64,000 nucleotides of DNA from Chitinophaga sancti (GTDB taxonomy: Bacteria > Bacteroidota > Bacteroidia > Chitinophagales > Chitinophagaceae): contig NZ_CP139247.1 in the NCBI RefSeq assembly GCF_034087045.1, positions 2,568,001 through 2,632,000 on the forward strand, read 5' to 3'. The position numbers were made by a program, and so were the translations under genes. This document shows positions 28,821 to 37,560 of this stretch, in pieces (the stretch's first letter is position 1; the number at the start of each line of letters is the position of its first letter). The notes beneath the pieces were generated by a model. The model had not been told where the DNA came from and did no database searches. It worked only from the letters and a program-made list of their open reading frames with translations.

Positions 28821-29169
28821 GCGCTGTCAATTAAAAGAATGTAGAGAAAAACTATGGCATTTTGGAAGCGTGAATTGTACTGAGGGACAAAGAGGTGAAA
28901 ATAACACCAGTTAAAGAAGGGAATTAAAATGTCCTATACCGACAATTAAGTTAAATAAAACGTAAACGGTGACCACCTGAATGTACTAAAAAATGATTAC
29001 AATTCCAGGTAAAGGTACCCAAGACTAAAAGAGAAAATAACATCACATTCAGGGAATAATAAGCTTGTAAGCTTCTGAAAAGAGAAGCAGGTACATGCTA
29101 TGCGTGTCTGTATGTAATTACACTTGTGACTAAACACTTATCATACTTAAAATCTAACTAAAGAAAGCT

Positions 29170-32100
29170 ATGCGAAGATCTCTATTAGTAAGCACACTGC
29201 TTCTTTTGTTCTGCTGCTTTACTGCTTTGGCACAGAACAAAAAAGTTGTGTCCGGGACTGTTAAAGATGACAAAGGACAGGCTCTTCCAGGAGTTACCAT
29301 CCTGGAAAAGGGCACTAAGAACGGAGCAATGACTGCTCCGGATGGTTCCTTTAAAATCTCTGTTGCTCCCGAAGGCACTCTGGTTGTTTCCTTTTTAGGT
29401 TATACCACTCAGGAAATTCCAGTAGGCGGCCAGTCCACAATTAATGTTTCCCTGGTTACAGATAACAAAAATCTGGGCGAAGTGGTTGTAACTGCGATGG
29501 GTATTAAAAGACAAGCCCGTTCACTGGGTTACTCTGTAAGTACTGTTAGCGCAAAAGACATCTCCCAAACCGGTTCACCTAGTTTCGCTTCTGCCCTGTA
29601 CGGTAAAGCTGCCGGTGTAAAGGTAGTTTCTGCTCCAGGTGGTGCCAGCTCTGGTGTATCAATCCAGGTGAGAGGTATCACTTCCGTATCTGGTAACTCT
29701 CAGCCACTGTATGTTGTGGATGGTGTGCCTATCAGAAACATGGCTGATCCTACCAAATCAAGCTTTAATACTACTAACAACCGTATTGATGGTAATGGTG
29801 CACTGGATATCAACCCTGAAGATATCGAGAGCCTGACTGTACTGAAAGGTGCTTCTGCATCTGCACTGTATGGTTCTGAAGCGACCAACGGTGTAGTTGT
29901 AATCACTACCAAGAAAGGTACCAAATCAAGAGGTATAGGTGTTGATCTGAACTATATTTACACTGCTGAGATGCTGCAGAACAGCCCTGACTATCAGAAC
30001 GAATATGGTCCTGGTTATGCAGAATCTTACAACCTTGGTGCAGGTGCAAGTGCAGAAGGTTGGATTACTGACACTGATGGTTCTCTGCGTCCTTTCTACA
30101 GAGCGTATGAGTCTTTCGGTCCTAAATTCGATGGCAGAAGTGTTAAATATTGGGATGGTTCTACCCGTGCATATTCAGCGAACAAGAATAACTATAAGGA
30201 TTTCTTCCAGACTGGTTACAACTCTCAGTTCAACGCTGCTGTTGCTAACGCAAACGAATTTGCTTCTTACCGTTTCTCTTATACCCGTACAGATTATAAA
30301 GCTATCACTCCAGGATCTAACCTGAACAAGAATAACTTTAACCTGAACGCTACGCTGAAACTGCACAAGAAAGTAACTTTAGACATCATTTCTACTTTCA
30401 ATAACAACTACACTCATAACCGTCCTACTACGCTGAGCGATGTATTGAATTCTTACGGTGGTTTCTTCAGCCGTATGGATGATATGAATACATACTTCAA
30501 CAAGTACCAGACTTCTCATGGTTATAAGTATGTAACTTCTACTAATACCAGCTACGATCAGGACGAAAAACTAGCTTACCCGATCAGAGCTACTCAGCTG
30601 ATGGACTATATGTGGACACAGCTGAAAAACGACTACAATGAAAACCAAAACCGTTTCATCAACAGCGTAACTTTAAACTATTCTATCCTGGATAATCTGA
30701 AGTTCCGTGGTCGTATTGGTAATGACTACACTGGCTGGAAAGCTGAAAATAAAGAACATAATACCCAGCCTACTTATGTAGGTACCAGTGGTAAATATGG
30801 TATCGAACAGAGAACAAACAGCCTCCTGTACGGTGATGCGTTGTTGACTTACAATCCTAAGATTGGAAAGAACTGGGATCTGGGTGTATCCGGTGGTTTC
30901 ACTGCCAGAAAACAAAACTTCCAGTATCAGCAGAGCACTACCACTGTTGGTCTGGCTAGTGAAAACTGGTTCTCTCTGAACAACTCTGCAGGTACGCTGT
31001 ATACATTATCTAATCGTGGTGAGCAGATTGACGTTGCTGGTTTCGGTATCGTTAACTTAAGCTACAAAGGTTGGTTATACCTCGAAGCAACGGGTCGTTC
31101 TGAAAGGACTTCTACCCTGGCTCCAGGCAGAAATAGCTACACTTACCCTTCTGCAAACGCAGGTTTCGTTTTCTCTGATGTAATCAAATTACCATCCTGG
31201 TGGAACTATGGTAAACTGAGAGCTTCTTACGGTTTAACCGGTAACCACCCAACCCTGTTCGTAGCACCAGTTGCTTACAGCCAGTATGGTGTTTCCCTGA
31301 ATGGTCAATACCTGGTATATCAACAAGCTCAGGGTAGCAGCTTCGGTAACGATAAGCTGGAATCTGAGCAGAAGAGAGAGTTTGAATTTGGTCTGGAAAC
31401 AAGAATCATTGGCGGTAAAGTTGGTGTAGATCTGACTTACTACAATAACAAAGTAAAGAAACAGATCCTCGAGATCACTACTCCACAAACAGCAGGTGCT
31501 ACTTCCCAGTACATCAACGCTGGTGACCTGGCAAACTTCGGTTTTGAAGGTGCAATCAACGCAACTCCGGTTCAGACTAAAGACTTCCGTTGGGATACCC
31601 GTCTGAACGTTGCAGTGAACCGTAACAAACTGGTTAGCCTGCCTTCTACATTACCTAACATCACTAACGATCTGGAAAGTGGTTATGTAATCGCAAGATC
31701 AGAAGTAGGAGATCCGCTGGGTAACATCTACGTTCACCCACACAACATGGATGCAAACGGTAACTACAAAGTAGACGGTAACGGTCTGTATACTTACAAT
31801 ACCGATGCTTACATCAAGGTTGGTAACATGATGCCTAAGGTTGTAGGTGGTTTCTCAAACACTTTCTCTTACAAAGCATTCTCACTGGATGTGACTCTGG
31901 ATTACCGTTTAGGTGGTAAACTGGTATCTATTCCTTCTTACTATGCAGTTGGTGCTGGTATGTACAAGAGCACTCTCAAATATAGAGATGCAGCTCATGG
32001 CGGTATTGGTTATAATGTGGTTGGTAATGAAAACGTTTCTACTCCTAATTATGTGGCAACTGCCGTTGGTGAAACCGCAACCCGTCATAATGGTGTGATC

Positions 32101-32466
32101 CTGGATGGTGTTACGGACGACAACGGTACTAAAAACACTAAAGTTACTTCCGCTGGTATCTATTATGATGCACAGTACGGATGGCATTCTGGTGACTACT
32201 CTCAGGCAGTATTCAACAACAGCTATATCAAAGTGCGTGAAGTTGCACTGACTTACAACATGCCTAAGAGCATCATTAACAAATTACATTTCCAGGGTCT
32301 GCAGGTAGCACTGATCGGCCGTAACCTGTTCTACGTTTACAAATCCCTGCCTTATGGCCTGGATCCGGAAGTTGCAACTGGCTCACGCTGGATTGATCAG
32401 GGTATGAACAGTGGTGGTATGGCTCCTACAAGAAGCCTTGGTGCTAGCGTTCGTGCTCGCTTCTAA
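29170..32466 (+). CDS. SusC/RagA-family TonB-linked outer membrane protein 4
   Basis: 1098 residues. Signal peptide cut near ALAQ, carboxypeptidase-like domain (VVSGTVKDDKGQALPGVTI), GEVVVTAMG, plug with VSIQVRGITSVSG, QPLYVVDGVPI and NPEDIESLTVLKGASASALYG, and a barrel ending SVRARF. Codon use is much more biased than in the other SusC genes of the window (GGT, CTG, AAC and ACT dominate), which suggests high expression. It is followed 37 nt later by SusD 4 and preceded by a long leader. The ligand is unknown. Confidence 0.92.
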   Translation: MRRSLLVSTLLLLFCCFTALAQNKKVVSGTVKDDKGQALPGVTILEKGTKNGAMTAPDGSFKISVAPEGTLVVSFLGYTTQEIPVGGQSTINVSLVTDNKNLGEVVVTAMGIKRQARSLGYSVSTVSAKDISQTGSPSFASALYGKAAGVKVVSAPGGASSGVSIQVRGITSVSGNSQPLYVVDGVPIRNMADPTKSSFNTTNNRIDGNGALDINPEDIESLTVLKGASASALYGSEATNGVVVITTKKGTKSRGIGVDLNYIYTAEMLQNSPDYQNEYGPGYAESYNLGAGASAEGWITDTDGSLRPFYRAYESFGPKFDGRSVKYWDGSTRAYSANKNNYKDFFQTGYNSQFNAAVANANEFASYRFSYTRTDYKAITPGSNLNKNNFNLNATLKLHKKVTLDIISTFNNNYTHNRPTTLSDVLNSYGGFFSRMDDMNTYFNKYQTSHGYKYVTSTNTSYDQDEKLAYPIRATQLMDYMWTQLKNDYNENQNRFINSVTLNYSILDNLKFRGRIGNDYTGWKAENKEHNTQPTYVGTSGKYGIEQRTNSLLYGDALLTYNPKIGKNWDLGVSGGFTARKQNFQYQQSTTTVGLASENWFSLNNSAGTLYTLSNRGEQIDVAGFGIVNLSYKGWLYLEATGRSERTSTLAPGRNSYTYPSANAGFVFSDVIKLPSWWNYGKLRASYGLTGNHPTLFVAPVAYSQYGVSLNGQYLVYQQAQGSSFGNDKLESEQKREFEFGLETRIIGGKVGVDLTYYNNKVKKQILEITTPQTAGATSQYINAGDLANFGFEGAINATPVQTKDFRWDTRLNVAVNRNKLVSLPSTLPNITNDLESGYVIARSEVGDPLGNIYVHPHNMDANGNYKVDGNGLYTYNTDAYIKVGNMMPKVVGGFSNTFSYKAFSLDVTLDYRLGGKLVSIPSYYAVGAGMYKSTLKYRDAAHGGIGYNVVGNENVSTPNYVATAVGETATRHNGVILDGVTDDNGTKNTKVTSAGIYYDAQYGWHSGDYSQAVFNNSYIKVREVALTYNMPKSIINKLHFQGLQVALIGRNLFYVYKSLPYGLDPEVATGSRWIDQGMNSGGMAPTRSLGASVRARF

Positions 32467-32503
32467 TGTATTTATTTGCTCAATGACGAAACAAAGAAAA
32501 CTA

Positions 32504-34078
32504 ATGAAAAAACTTCTTATAAACGCAGCTCTTCTGGTCTTACTGGCAGGTTCTTTTAGCTCCTGTAAGAAAAAGATCGATGAAGACTACCAAAACCCGG
32601 AACTGACTACCTCAGGTAACATAGGTAAGCTGTTTGCCGGTATGTTCTTCAACAAAAGAATTCACCCTTCTTACTGGGATTACTATACTATTATTCAGTC
32701 TTATACCGGTGCTTTCTCTGGTATCGTTCCTGCTGTACAAAGCAGCACCATGTATGTAACTACCTCCAGCTATACTGATGGTAAATGGACTGACTTCTAT
32801 AACGGTTCTACCGGTACTGACTATAACTATAATGGTCCTGGTATCCTGAACAACTATCGTGAGATGCAGTCTACTTACAATGCATTGTCTGCAACTGACC
32901 AGGCAGCACAGGATATTTACATGAACCTGGCTAAGGTAATTGTAGCAGATCAGGCAGCTCAGATGGTTGACCTGTGGGGCGATATTCCTTTTTCAAAGGC
33001 AAACTCCCTGAACACTTCTACCCGTGCTATCGAGTATGCTGCATATGACGATGCTGCTGCACTGTACGATACACTGATCAATAACCTGGATCAGGTGAAT
33101 ACCTTCCTGACTACTGCATCTGTAGTAGCTACAGAAAGCGGTAACCTGAAACTGTATGACAGAATTTACAGCGGTGACCTCACCCTGTGGCGTCGTTATG
33201 CAAACTCTCTGCGTCTGCGTCTTCTGATGCGTATCTCTAACGTGAGCGAAGCTAAAGCACAGGCAGCAGTTACGACTATGCTGAACAATCCCAGCACTTA
33301 TCCGCTGATCACAACAAACGCGCAGGATGCATTATTGTGGGAAAGCCCAACCAACCTGGTTAGTGACCTGTTGAGTGCATTCACCAGCTTCCCTTACGCT
33401 CCTCAGTATCTGCTGGAAGATGTATTGGTTGCTAACAATGACCCTCGTACCAAAGTAATGTTCGATCCGGATTCTACTAATGGTTACAAAGGTTTCCCTT
33501 ACAATGGAACTTCTAACGATTTTTCCAATGGTGGGTATGCATCTTACGATTCTGCTACCTTCTTCTATAACTACAACCTGCCAGGTGTACTGTTCACAGC
33601 TGCTGAAGCTAGCTTCCTGCAAGCTGAAGCTTACGAAAGATGGGGTCTGGGTACTGCTGCTACTGCATACACAGAAGGTCTCGATCTGTCTGTTGAATAC
33701 TTCTACATGCTGAACAAAAAAGTTAGCGACCGTTCTACCCAGTACAAATGGGCTACACAGGTTGTAAATACTGACACTGTAGCGCTGTGGAAAACAGCTA
33801 GCGCTGTTGCTTACACTGGTACTACTACTGAGAAACTGGAGAAAATCTATACTCAGAAATGGGTGAACTTCTTCATCATGCAGGCAAACCAGGCATGGGC
33901 TGAATACAGAAGAACAGGTTATCCTGCTATTCAACTGCCAGTTTCAAACGGTATTCAGGCTAATCCTCCTGTACGTTTCCTGTATCCTTCAAACGAGGCT
34001 TTATATAACACTGCTAACTACAGCACTGTTAAGTCTAAGGATACCCGCGACACTAAAATCTTCTGGGACGTTAACTAA
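32504..34078 (+). CDS. SusD/RagB-like outer membrane lipoprotein 4
   Basis: 524 residues from ATG 32504 (MKKLLINAALLVLLAGS), chosen because it gives a lipoprotein signal with the Cys in SFSSCKKK; in-frame upstream starts at 32411 and 32483 run into the SusC 4 coding end. The mature part begins IDEDYQNPE and the C-terminus contains WAEYRRTGYPAIQLPV, the SusD-like_2 signature. It has the same strong codon bias as SusC 4. A strong terminator follows at 34101. Confidence 0.9.
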   Translation: MKKLLINAALLVLLAGSFSSCKKKIDEDYQNPELTTSGNIGKLFAGMFFNKRIHPSYWDYYTIIQSYTGAFSGIVPAVQSSTMYVTTSSYTDGKWTDFYNGSTGTDYNYNGPGILNNYREMQSTYNALSATDQAAQDIYMNLAKVIVADQAAQMVDLWGDIPFSKANSLNTSTRAIEYAAYDDAAALYDTLINNLDQVNTFLTTASVVATESGNLKLYDRIYSGDLTLWRRYANSLRLRLLMRISNVSEAKAQAAVTTMLNNPSTYPLITTNAQDALLWESPTNLVSDLLSAFTSFPYAPQYLLEDVLVANNDPRTKVMFDPDSTNGYKGFPYNGTSNDFSNGGYASYDSATFFYNYNLPGVLFTAAEASFLQAEAYERWGLGTAATAYTEGLDLSVEYFYMLNKKVSDRSTQYKWATQVVNTDTVALWKTASAVAYTGTTTEKLEKIYTQKWVNFFIMQANQAWAEYRRTGYPAIQLPVSNGIQANPPVRFLYPSNEALYNTANYSTVKSKDTRDTKIFWDVN

Positions 34079-34100
34079 TAACGCTTAGATAATTTATAGA

Positions 34101-34136
34101 AAAGGCCCCGGCATTTATGCCGGGGCCTTTTGTTTT
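34101..34136 (+). terminator. terminator of SusCD 4 operon
   Basis: Perfect 13-bp GC-rich stem AAAGGCCCCGGCA / TGCCGGGGCCTTT with loop TTTA and a following T run. Confidence 0.92.
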
Positions 34137-34197
34137 TAACTAAAAAGTCAAAATATTATACATTTGAGAAAAAATTATCTATTTTAGGTAATTAAGT

Positions 34198-35493
34198 ATG
34201 AAACGCCTATTCCTATTCCTTTTGATTGTACTGTCATTTGCTGCCAGCGCGCAGCGCATTACCTGGTACCAGCATATCGCACCCATTGTTCATACTAACT
34301 GCACCCCCTGTCATCGCCCGGAAGAAGCCGGCCCTTTTTCTCTTATCTCTTACGAAGATGTAGCCAAGCGCGCCGCGATGGTGAAGAAAGTAACACAAAG
34401 CAGGTACATGCCACCATGGAAAGCAGATCCGCATTATGTAAGCTATGCCAATGAACGCCGCCTCTCCGACGAAGAAATTGCCATGATCGCTGACTGGACA
34501 GACCACCAGATGCCAATAGGGAAAAATGATAATCGCAAACCAGACACTATCACTTTTTCCAAAGTCTCGCGCCTGCCAGATCTTGAGCTTACCATGAAAC
34601 AAGCCTTCGTAGTCAAAGGAGATAATGTAGAACGTTTCATTGTTTATAAGATCCCATTTGAACTACCTGACTCTATGAATGTGGAAGCCATCCGCTTCAT
34701 CACAAACAACCGCAAACTGATCCACCACGCGAATTATGAAATTGATGATGTGCCTGAGCTGGATCTATACAACACTGTTGATTACATCAACCTCACGGAA
34801 GATGATCGTAATAAATATACTCAGTACGTACCTTACCGCAAGCGCATGATCTATTACGGAGGCTGGATTCCAGGTGCCTCGTATGAATCATACCCTTCCG
34901 GTATCGGCTGGCGGATGCCCAGGAGAGGAGTGATCCTGCTCACACTGCACTTTGCACCTGTGGGTAAGGATGAGAAAAGCATCAGCGGGATACAGTTATA
35001 CTTCACAAAGAATAAGGTAAAGAGAGATATCCGCGCTGTGAGCATCGGCTCCGGTGGTGTAGGAGAAAAGGATATTGATCCTTTCTTTTATATTCCAGCC
35101 AATGCAGTGAAGACATTCAAGGTGAAAGTAAATGTTCCCGAAGACCAGTCATTGCTATACGTTTGGCCACATATGCACTACCTGGGAAAAATCTTCAGGG
35201 CATATAGTGTAACGCCTGCGAATGATACAGTACGCTTAGTGTCTATTCCTGACTGGAATGTAGCATGGCAGGAAATGTACTGGTTCCCTACATTAAAGAA
35301 ATTACCGAAAGGATCTACTATTTATGTAGAAGGAACGTATGATAACACTGCTGAAAATCCCGCTAATCCAAATAATCCGCCTCAACTCATTTATAGTAGT
35401 GGCGATATGAAATCGACTGATGAGATGATGACACTGGTGATGATTTATTTGCCTTATGAAAAGGGGGATGAGAAGATGGAAATTAAGCGATGA
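34198..35493 (+). CDS. exported cytochrome c / PHM-like copper monooxygenase fusion (copy 1)
   Basis: 431 residues with a signal peptide (cut near ASAQ). The N-terminal third is a monohaem cytochrome c-type domain: C35-T-P-C-H39, with Met71 in YMPPW a possible sixth haem ligand, and the LSDEEIAMIADW helix. The rest resembles the copper type II ascorbate-dependent monooxygenase (peptidylglycine hydroxylase, PHM) fold; all six copper ligands can be placed: H176-H177, H251, H325 and H327 in WPHMHYLG, and Met410 or 411 in STDEMM. This implies a periplasmic redox enzyme that feeds electrons through haem to a two-copper site. The substrate is unknown. A paralogue and a redoxin follow. Confidence 0.75.
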   Translation: MKRLFLFLLIVLSFAASAQRITWYQHIAPIVHTNCTPCHRPEEAGPFSLISYEDVAKRAAMVKKVTQSRYMPPWKADPHYVSYANERRLSDEEIAMIADWTDHQMPIGKNDNRKPDTITFSKVSRLPDLELTMKQAFVVKGDNVERFIVYKIPFELPDSMNVEAIRFITNNRKLIHHANYEIDDVPELDLYNTVDYINLTEDDRNKYTQYVPYRKRMIYYGGWIPGASYESYPSGIGWRMPRRGVILLTLHFAPVGKDEKSISGIQLYFTKNKVKRDIRAVSIGSGGVGEKDIDPFFYIPANAVKTFKVKVNVPEDQSLLYVWPHMHYLGKIFRAYSVTPANDTVRLVSIPDWNVAWQEMYWFPTLKKLPKGSTIYVEGTYDNTAENPANPNNPPQLIYSSGDMKSTDEMMTLVMIYLPYEKGDEKMEIKR

Positions 35494-35555
35494 GATATAT
35501 CATATAATAACCAATAGATATAATGTAATTTACCACTGTCAACCAACGAGCCGTT

Positions 35556-36110
35556 ATGTTAAGACTACTACTCCTGTCATTGCTAATAACGATGCAGTCG
35601 ATAGGGCATCCACATGGTACTTCCTTTACTGAGCGATTAAAGGATTATAAAGGCAAAGCTTATGACATCAGGCCACAGGGAAAGATTGTCGTGTATTTGT
35701 TTCTCTCACCTGAATGTCCATTGTGCAGAAACTATGCACCTATCGTACAACAGCTGTCAGAAAAGTACAAAGGGGTACAATTCTACGGCATCATCAGTGG
35801 CCGCACCTTTACCAAATTGCAGATCGGCGCTTATGTAAAAGATTTCAATCTCACCTTCCCTGTCCTCCTGGATACGGATAAGGAAGTTGCCAATTCACTG
35901 AAAGCAACTGTTACGCCCGAAGCGCTGCTGGTAGGAAGTGATGGCAAAGAATATTATCGTGGTTTGATTGATGACTGGATCACAGGTCTTGGTACCAAGC
36001 GTGCAAAAACCACGCAGCTATACCTGGATCAGTCTATCCGTAATCTGGTGGCAGGTGTGCCCACTGTTACAAAGACCACACCGATAGGTTGTCTGATCAG
36101 TAATTATTAA
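35556..36110 (+). CDS. exported thioredoxin-fold redoxin
   Basis: 184 residues with a signal peptide at the N-terminus. It has a thioredoxin fold: VVYLFLSPECPLCRNYAP with the active-site pair C54-P-L-C57, followed by VTPEALLVG containing the cis-proline after Thr, and a C-terminal tail with RGLIDDW and TTPIGCLI (Cys179). The C-terminal GCxI motif recalls redoxin domains that, in some Acidobacteria and Planctomycetes proteins, are fused in front of the same cytochrome c/PHM module; here it ends 3 nt before that module begins as a separate gene. It may reduce disulfides or the cytochrome partner. Confidence 0.7.
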   Translation: MLRLLLLSLLITMQSIGHPHGTSFTERLKDYKGKAYDIRPQGKIVVYLFLSPECPLCRNYAPIVQQLSEKYKGVQFYGIISGRTFTKLQIGAYVKDFNLTFPVLLDTDKEVANSLKATVTPEALLVGSDGKEYYRGLIDDWITGLGTKRAKTTQLYLDQSIRNLVAGVPTVTKTTPIGCLISNY

Positions 36111-36113
36111 AGT

Positions 36114-37415
36114 ATGCATGTTGTCGTTGCGATAATCCTGATGGTATCGTTATTTATTTACGGAAAGGGGAGCGCACAGGATATCACCTGGTATAAACAC
36201 ATAGCGCCCATCATTCACACCAATTGTACACCTTGTCACAGAACAGGAGAGGCTGCGCCTTTTCCCCTTGTTACATATGAAGATGTGGCAAAACGTGCTT
36301 CCATGATTCAACGGGTTACGGAAGCGAGGTATATGCCACCCTGGAAACCAGATCCACACTATGTACAATATGCCAATGAACGAAGGTTGTCTGATGAAGA
36401 GATTTCCATGATTGCCAACTGGGCCACCCATGATATGCCTAAAGGCAATGTGGGGGATGCAAAAGACAAACACAACTTTGTACCCGGTACGGTATACAAT
36501 CGACCACCTGATTTGGTGTTGAAGATGAAGGAGAGTTATCACCTGGAAGGGGATAACAAAGACCATTACATCGTATACAAAATACCTTTTGAACTGGCGG
36601 ATTCTATGAATGTGGAAGGAGTGGAGTTCATCACCAATAACCGCAAGGTGATCCACCATGCAAACTATGAGATAGATGATGTACCAGGTATGGATATATT
36701 TAAGACTGCGGACTATGTGGATTATGCCAATGAAAGTGTAAAGTACTTTGAAAACTATGTATCCTATCGTAAGCGGATCATGTACTTTGGTGGCTGGATA
36801 CCGGGTGCTACTATGGAATCTTATCCGGAACATATTGGTTGGGTGATGCCAAAGAGAGGGGTGATATTACTGACAGTGCATTATGCACCGTTAGGCAAAG
36901 CAGAAGATGTGCTCAGTGGTATACAGATCTGGACGACAAAATCAAATATTACCAGACGGATCAAAAACGAGAGCCTGGGATCTGGTAGTGAGTCGCAAAA
37001 ACAAATACAGCCTTTCTTTTATCTGCCTCCTGATGTAGTGCGTACTTTTTCATTGGATGTAAAGATGGAGGAGGATAGGTCATTATTGTATGTATGGCCG
37101 CATATGCACTTGCTTGGGCAGGTGTTTAAAGCCTATGCCATCAGGCCGGACAAAGACACGATACCGTTAGTATATATACCTGTGTGGGATTTTAACTGGC
37201 AGGAGATCTATTGGTTTCCAAAGATGGTGAAGATTCCGAAAGGATCGACTATTCACATAGAAGCCACTTATGATAACACGATCAATAATCCTTACAATCC
37301 AAACTTACCACCCGCATTGGTCATGGAGAATATGAATACAAAGGATGAGATGATGACGTTGGTAATAGTCACACTACCTTATAAAGACGGCGATGAAAAC
37401 ATCCCGTTGAAATAA
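36114..37415 (+). CDS. exported cytochrome c / PHM-like copper monooxygenase fusion (copy 2)
   Basis: 433 residues with a hydrophobic signal segment. It is a close paralogue of the gene at 34198 over its whole length. Haem site C38-T-P-C-H42 with Met74 in YMPPW; copper ligands H181-H182, H256, H330 and H332 in WPHMHLLG, and Met413 or 414 in KDEMM. It starts 3 nt after the redoxin stop, so the two are probably coupled. The arrangement cytochrome/PHM, redoxin, cytochrome/PHM looks like the un-fused form of a multi-domain protein known in other phyla. The function is inferred as oxidative; the substrate is unknown. Confidence 0.75.
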   Translation: MHVVVAIILMVSLFIYGKGSAQDITWYKHIAPIIHTNCTPCHRTGEAAPFPLVTYEDVAKRASMIQRVTEARYMPPWKPDPHYVQYANERRLSDEEISMIANWATHDMPKGNVGDAKDKHNFVPGTVYNRPPDLVLKMKESYHLEGDNKDHYIVYKIPFELADSMNVEGVEFITNNRKVIHHANYEIDDVPGMDIFKTADYVDYANESVKYFENYVSYRKRIMYFGGWIPGATMESYPEHIGWVMPKRGVILLTVHYAPLGKAEDVLSGIQIWTTKSNITRRIKNESLGSGSESQKQIQPFFYLPPDVVRTFSLDVKMEEDRSLLYVWPHMHLLGQVFKAYAIRPDKDTIPLVYIPVWDFNWQEIYWFPKMVKIPKGSTIHIEATYDNTINNPYNPNLPPALVMENMNTKDEMMTLVIVTLPYKDGDENIPLK

Positions 37416-37443
37416 AGCCGGCTGCAGGCCACCGCCGCTCCAC

Positions 37444-37486
37444 AAAATGAGGCCATATCATCATAAGTAAAATACGGCCTCATTTT
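37444..37486. terminator. hairpin between copper-oxidase operon and mutS
   Basis: AAAATGAGGCC / GGCCTCATTTT with a 21-nt loop. The A/T-rich stem ends can act on both convergent transcripts. Confidence 0.6.
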
Positions 37487-37560
37487 ATTCGGGTACCTTA
37501 ATGGAGATAGGTAGTCGTTTAAGCCCTTCTGAGGAGGTTAATTTATTTTTGATACTGCGC

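Larger units (their letters stand above)
28375..29169. other. long intergenic region upstream of susC 4
   Basis: 795 bases. The first 65 hold the LacI-gene terminator. From 28441 to about 28800 the DNA is very AT-rich with only one short unsupported open frame (28531-28737). A promoter-like pair at 28791-28820 would give a leader of about 340 nt before SusC 4. No known riboswitch fold was recognised in it. Confidence 0.6.
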
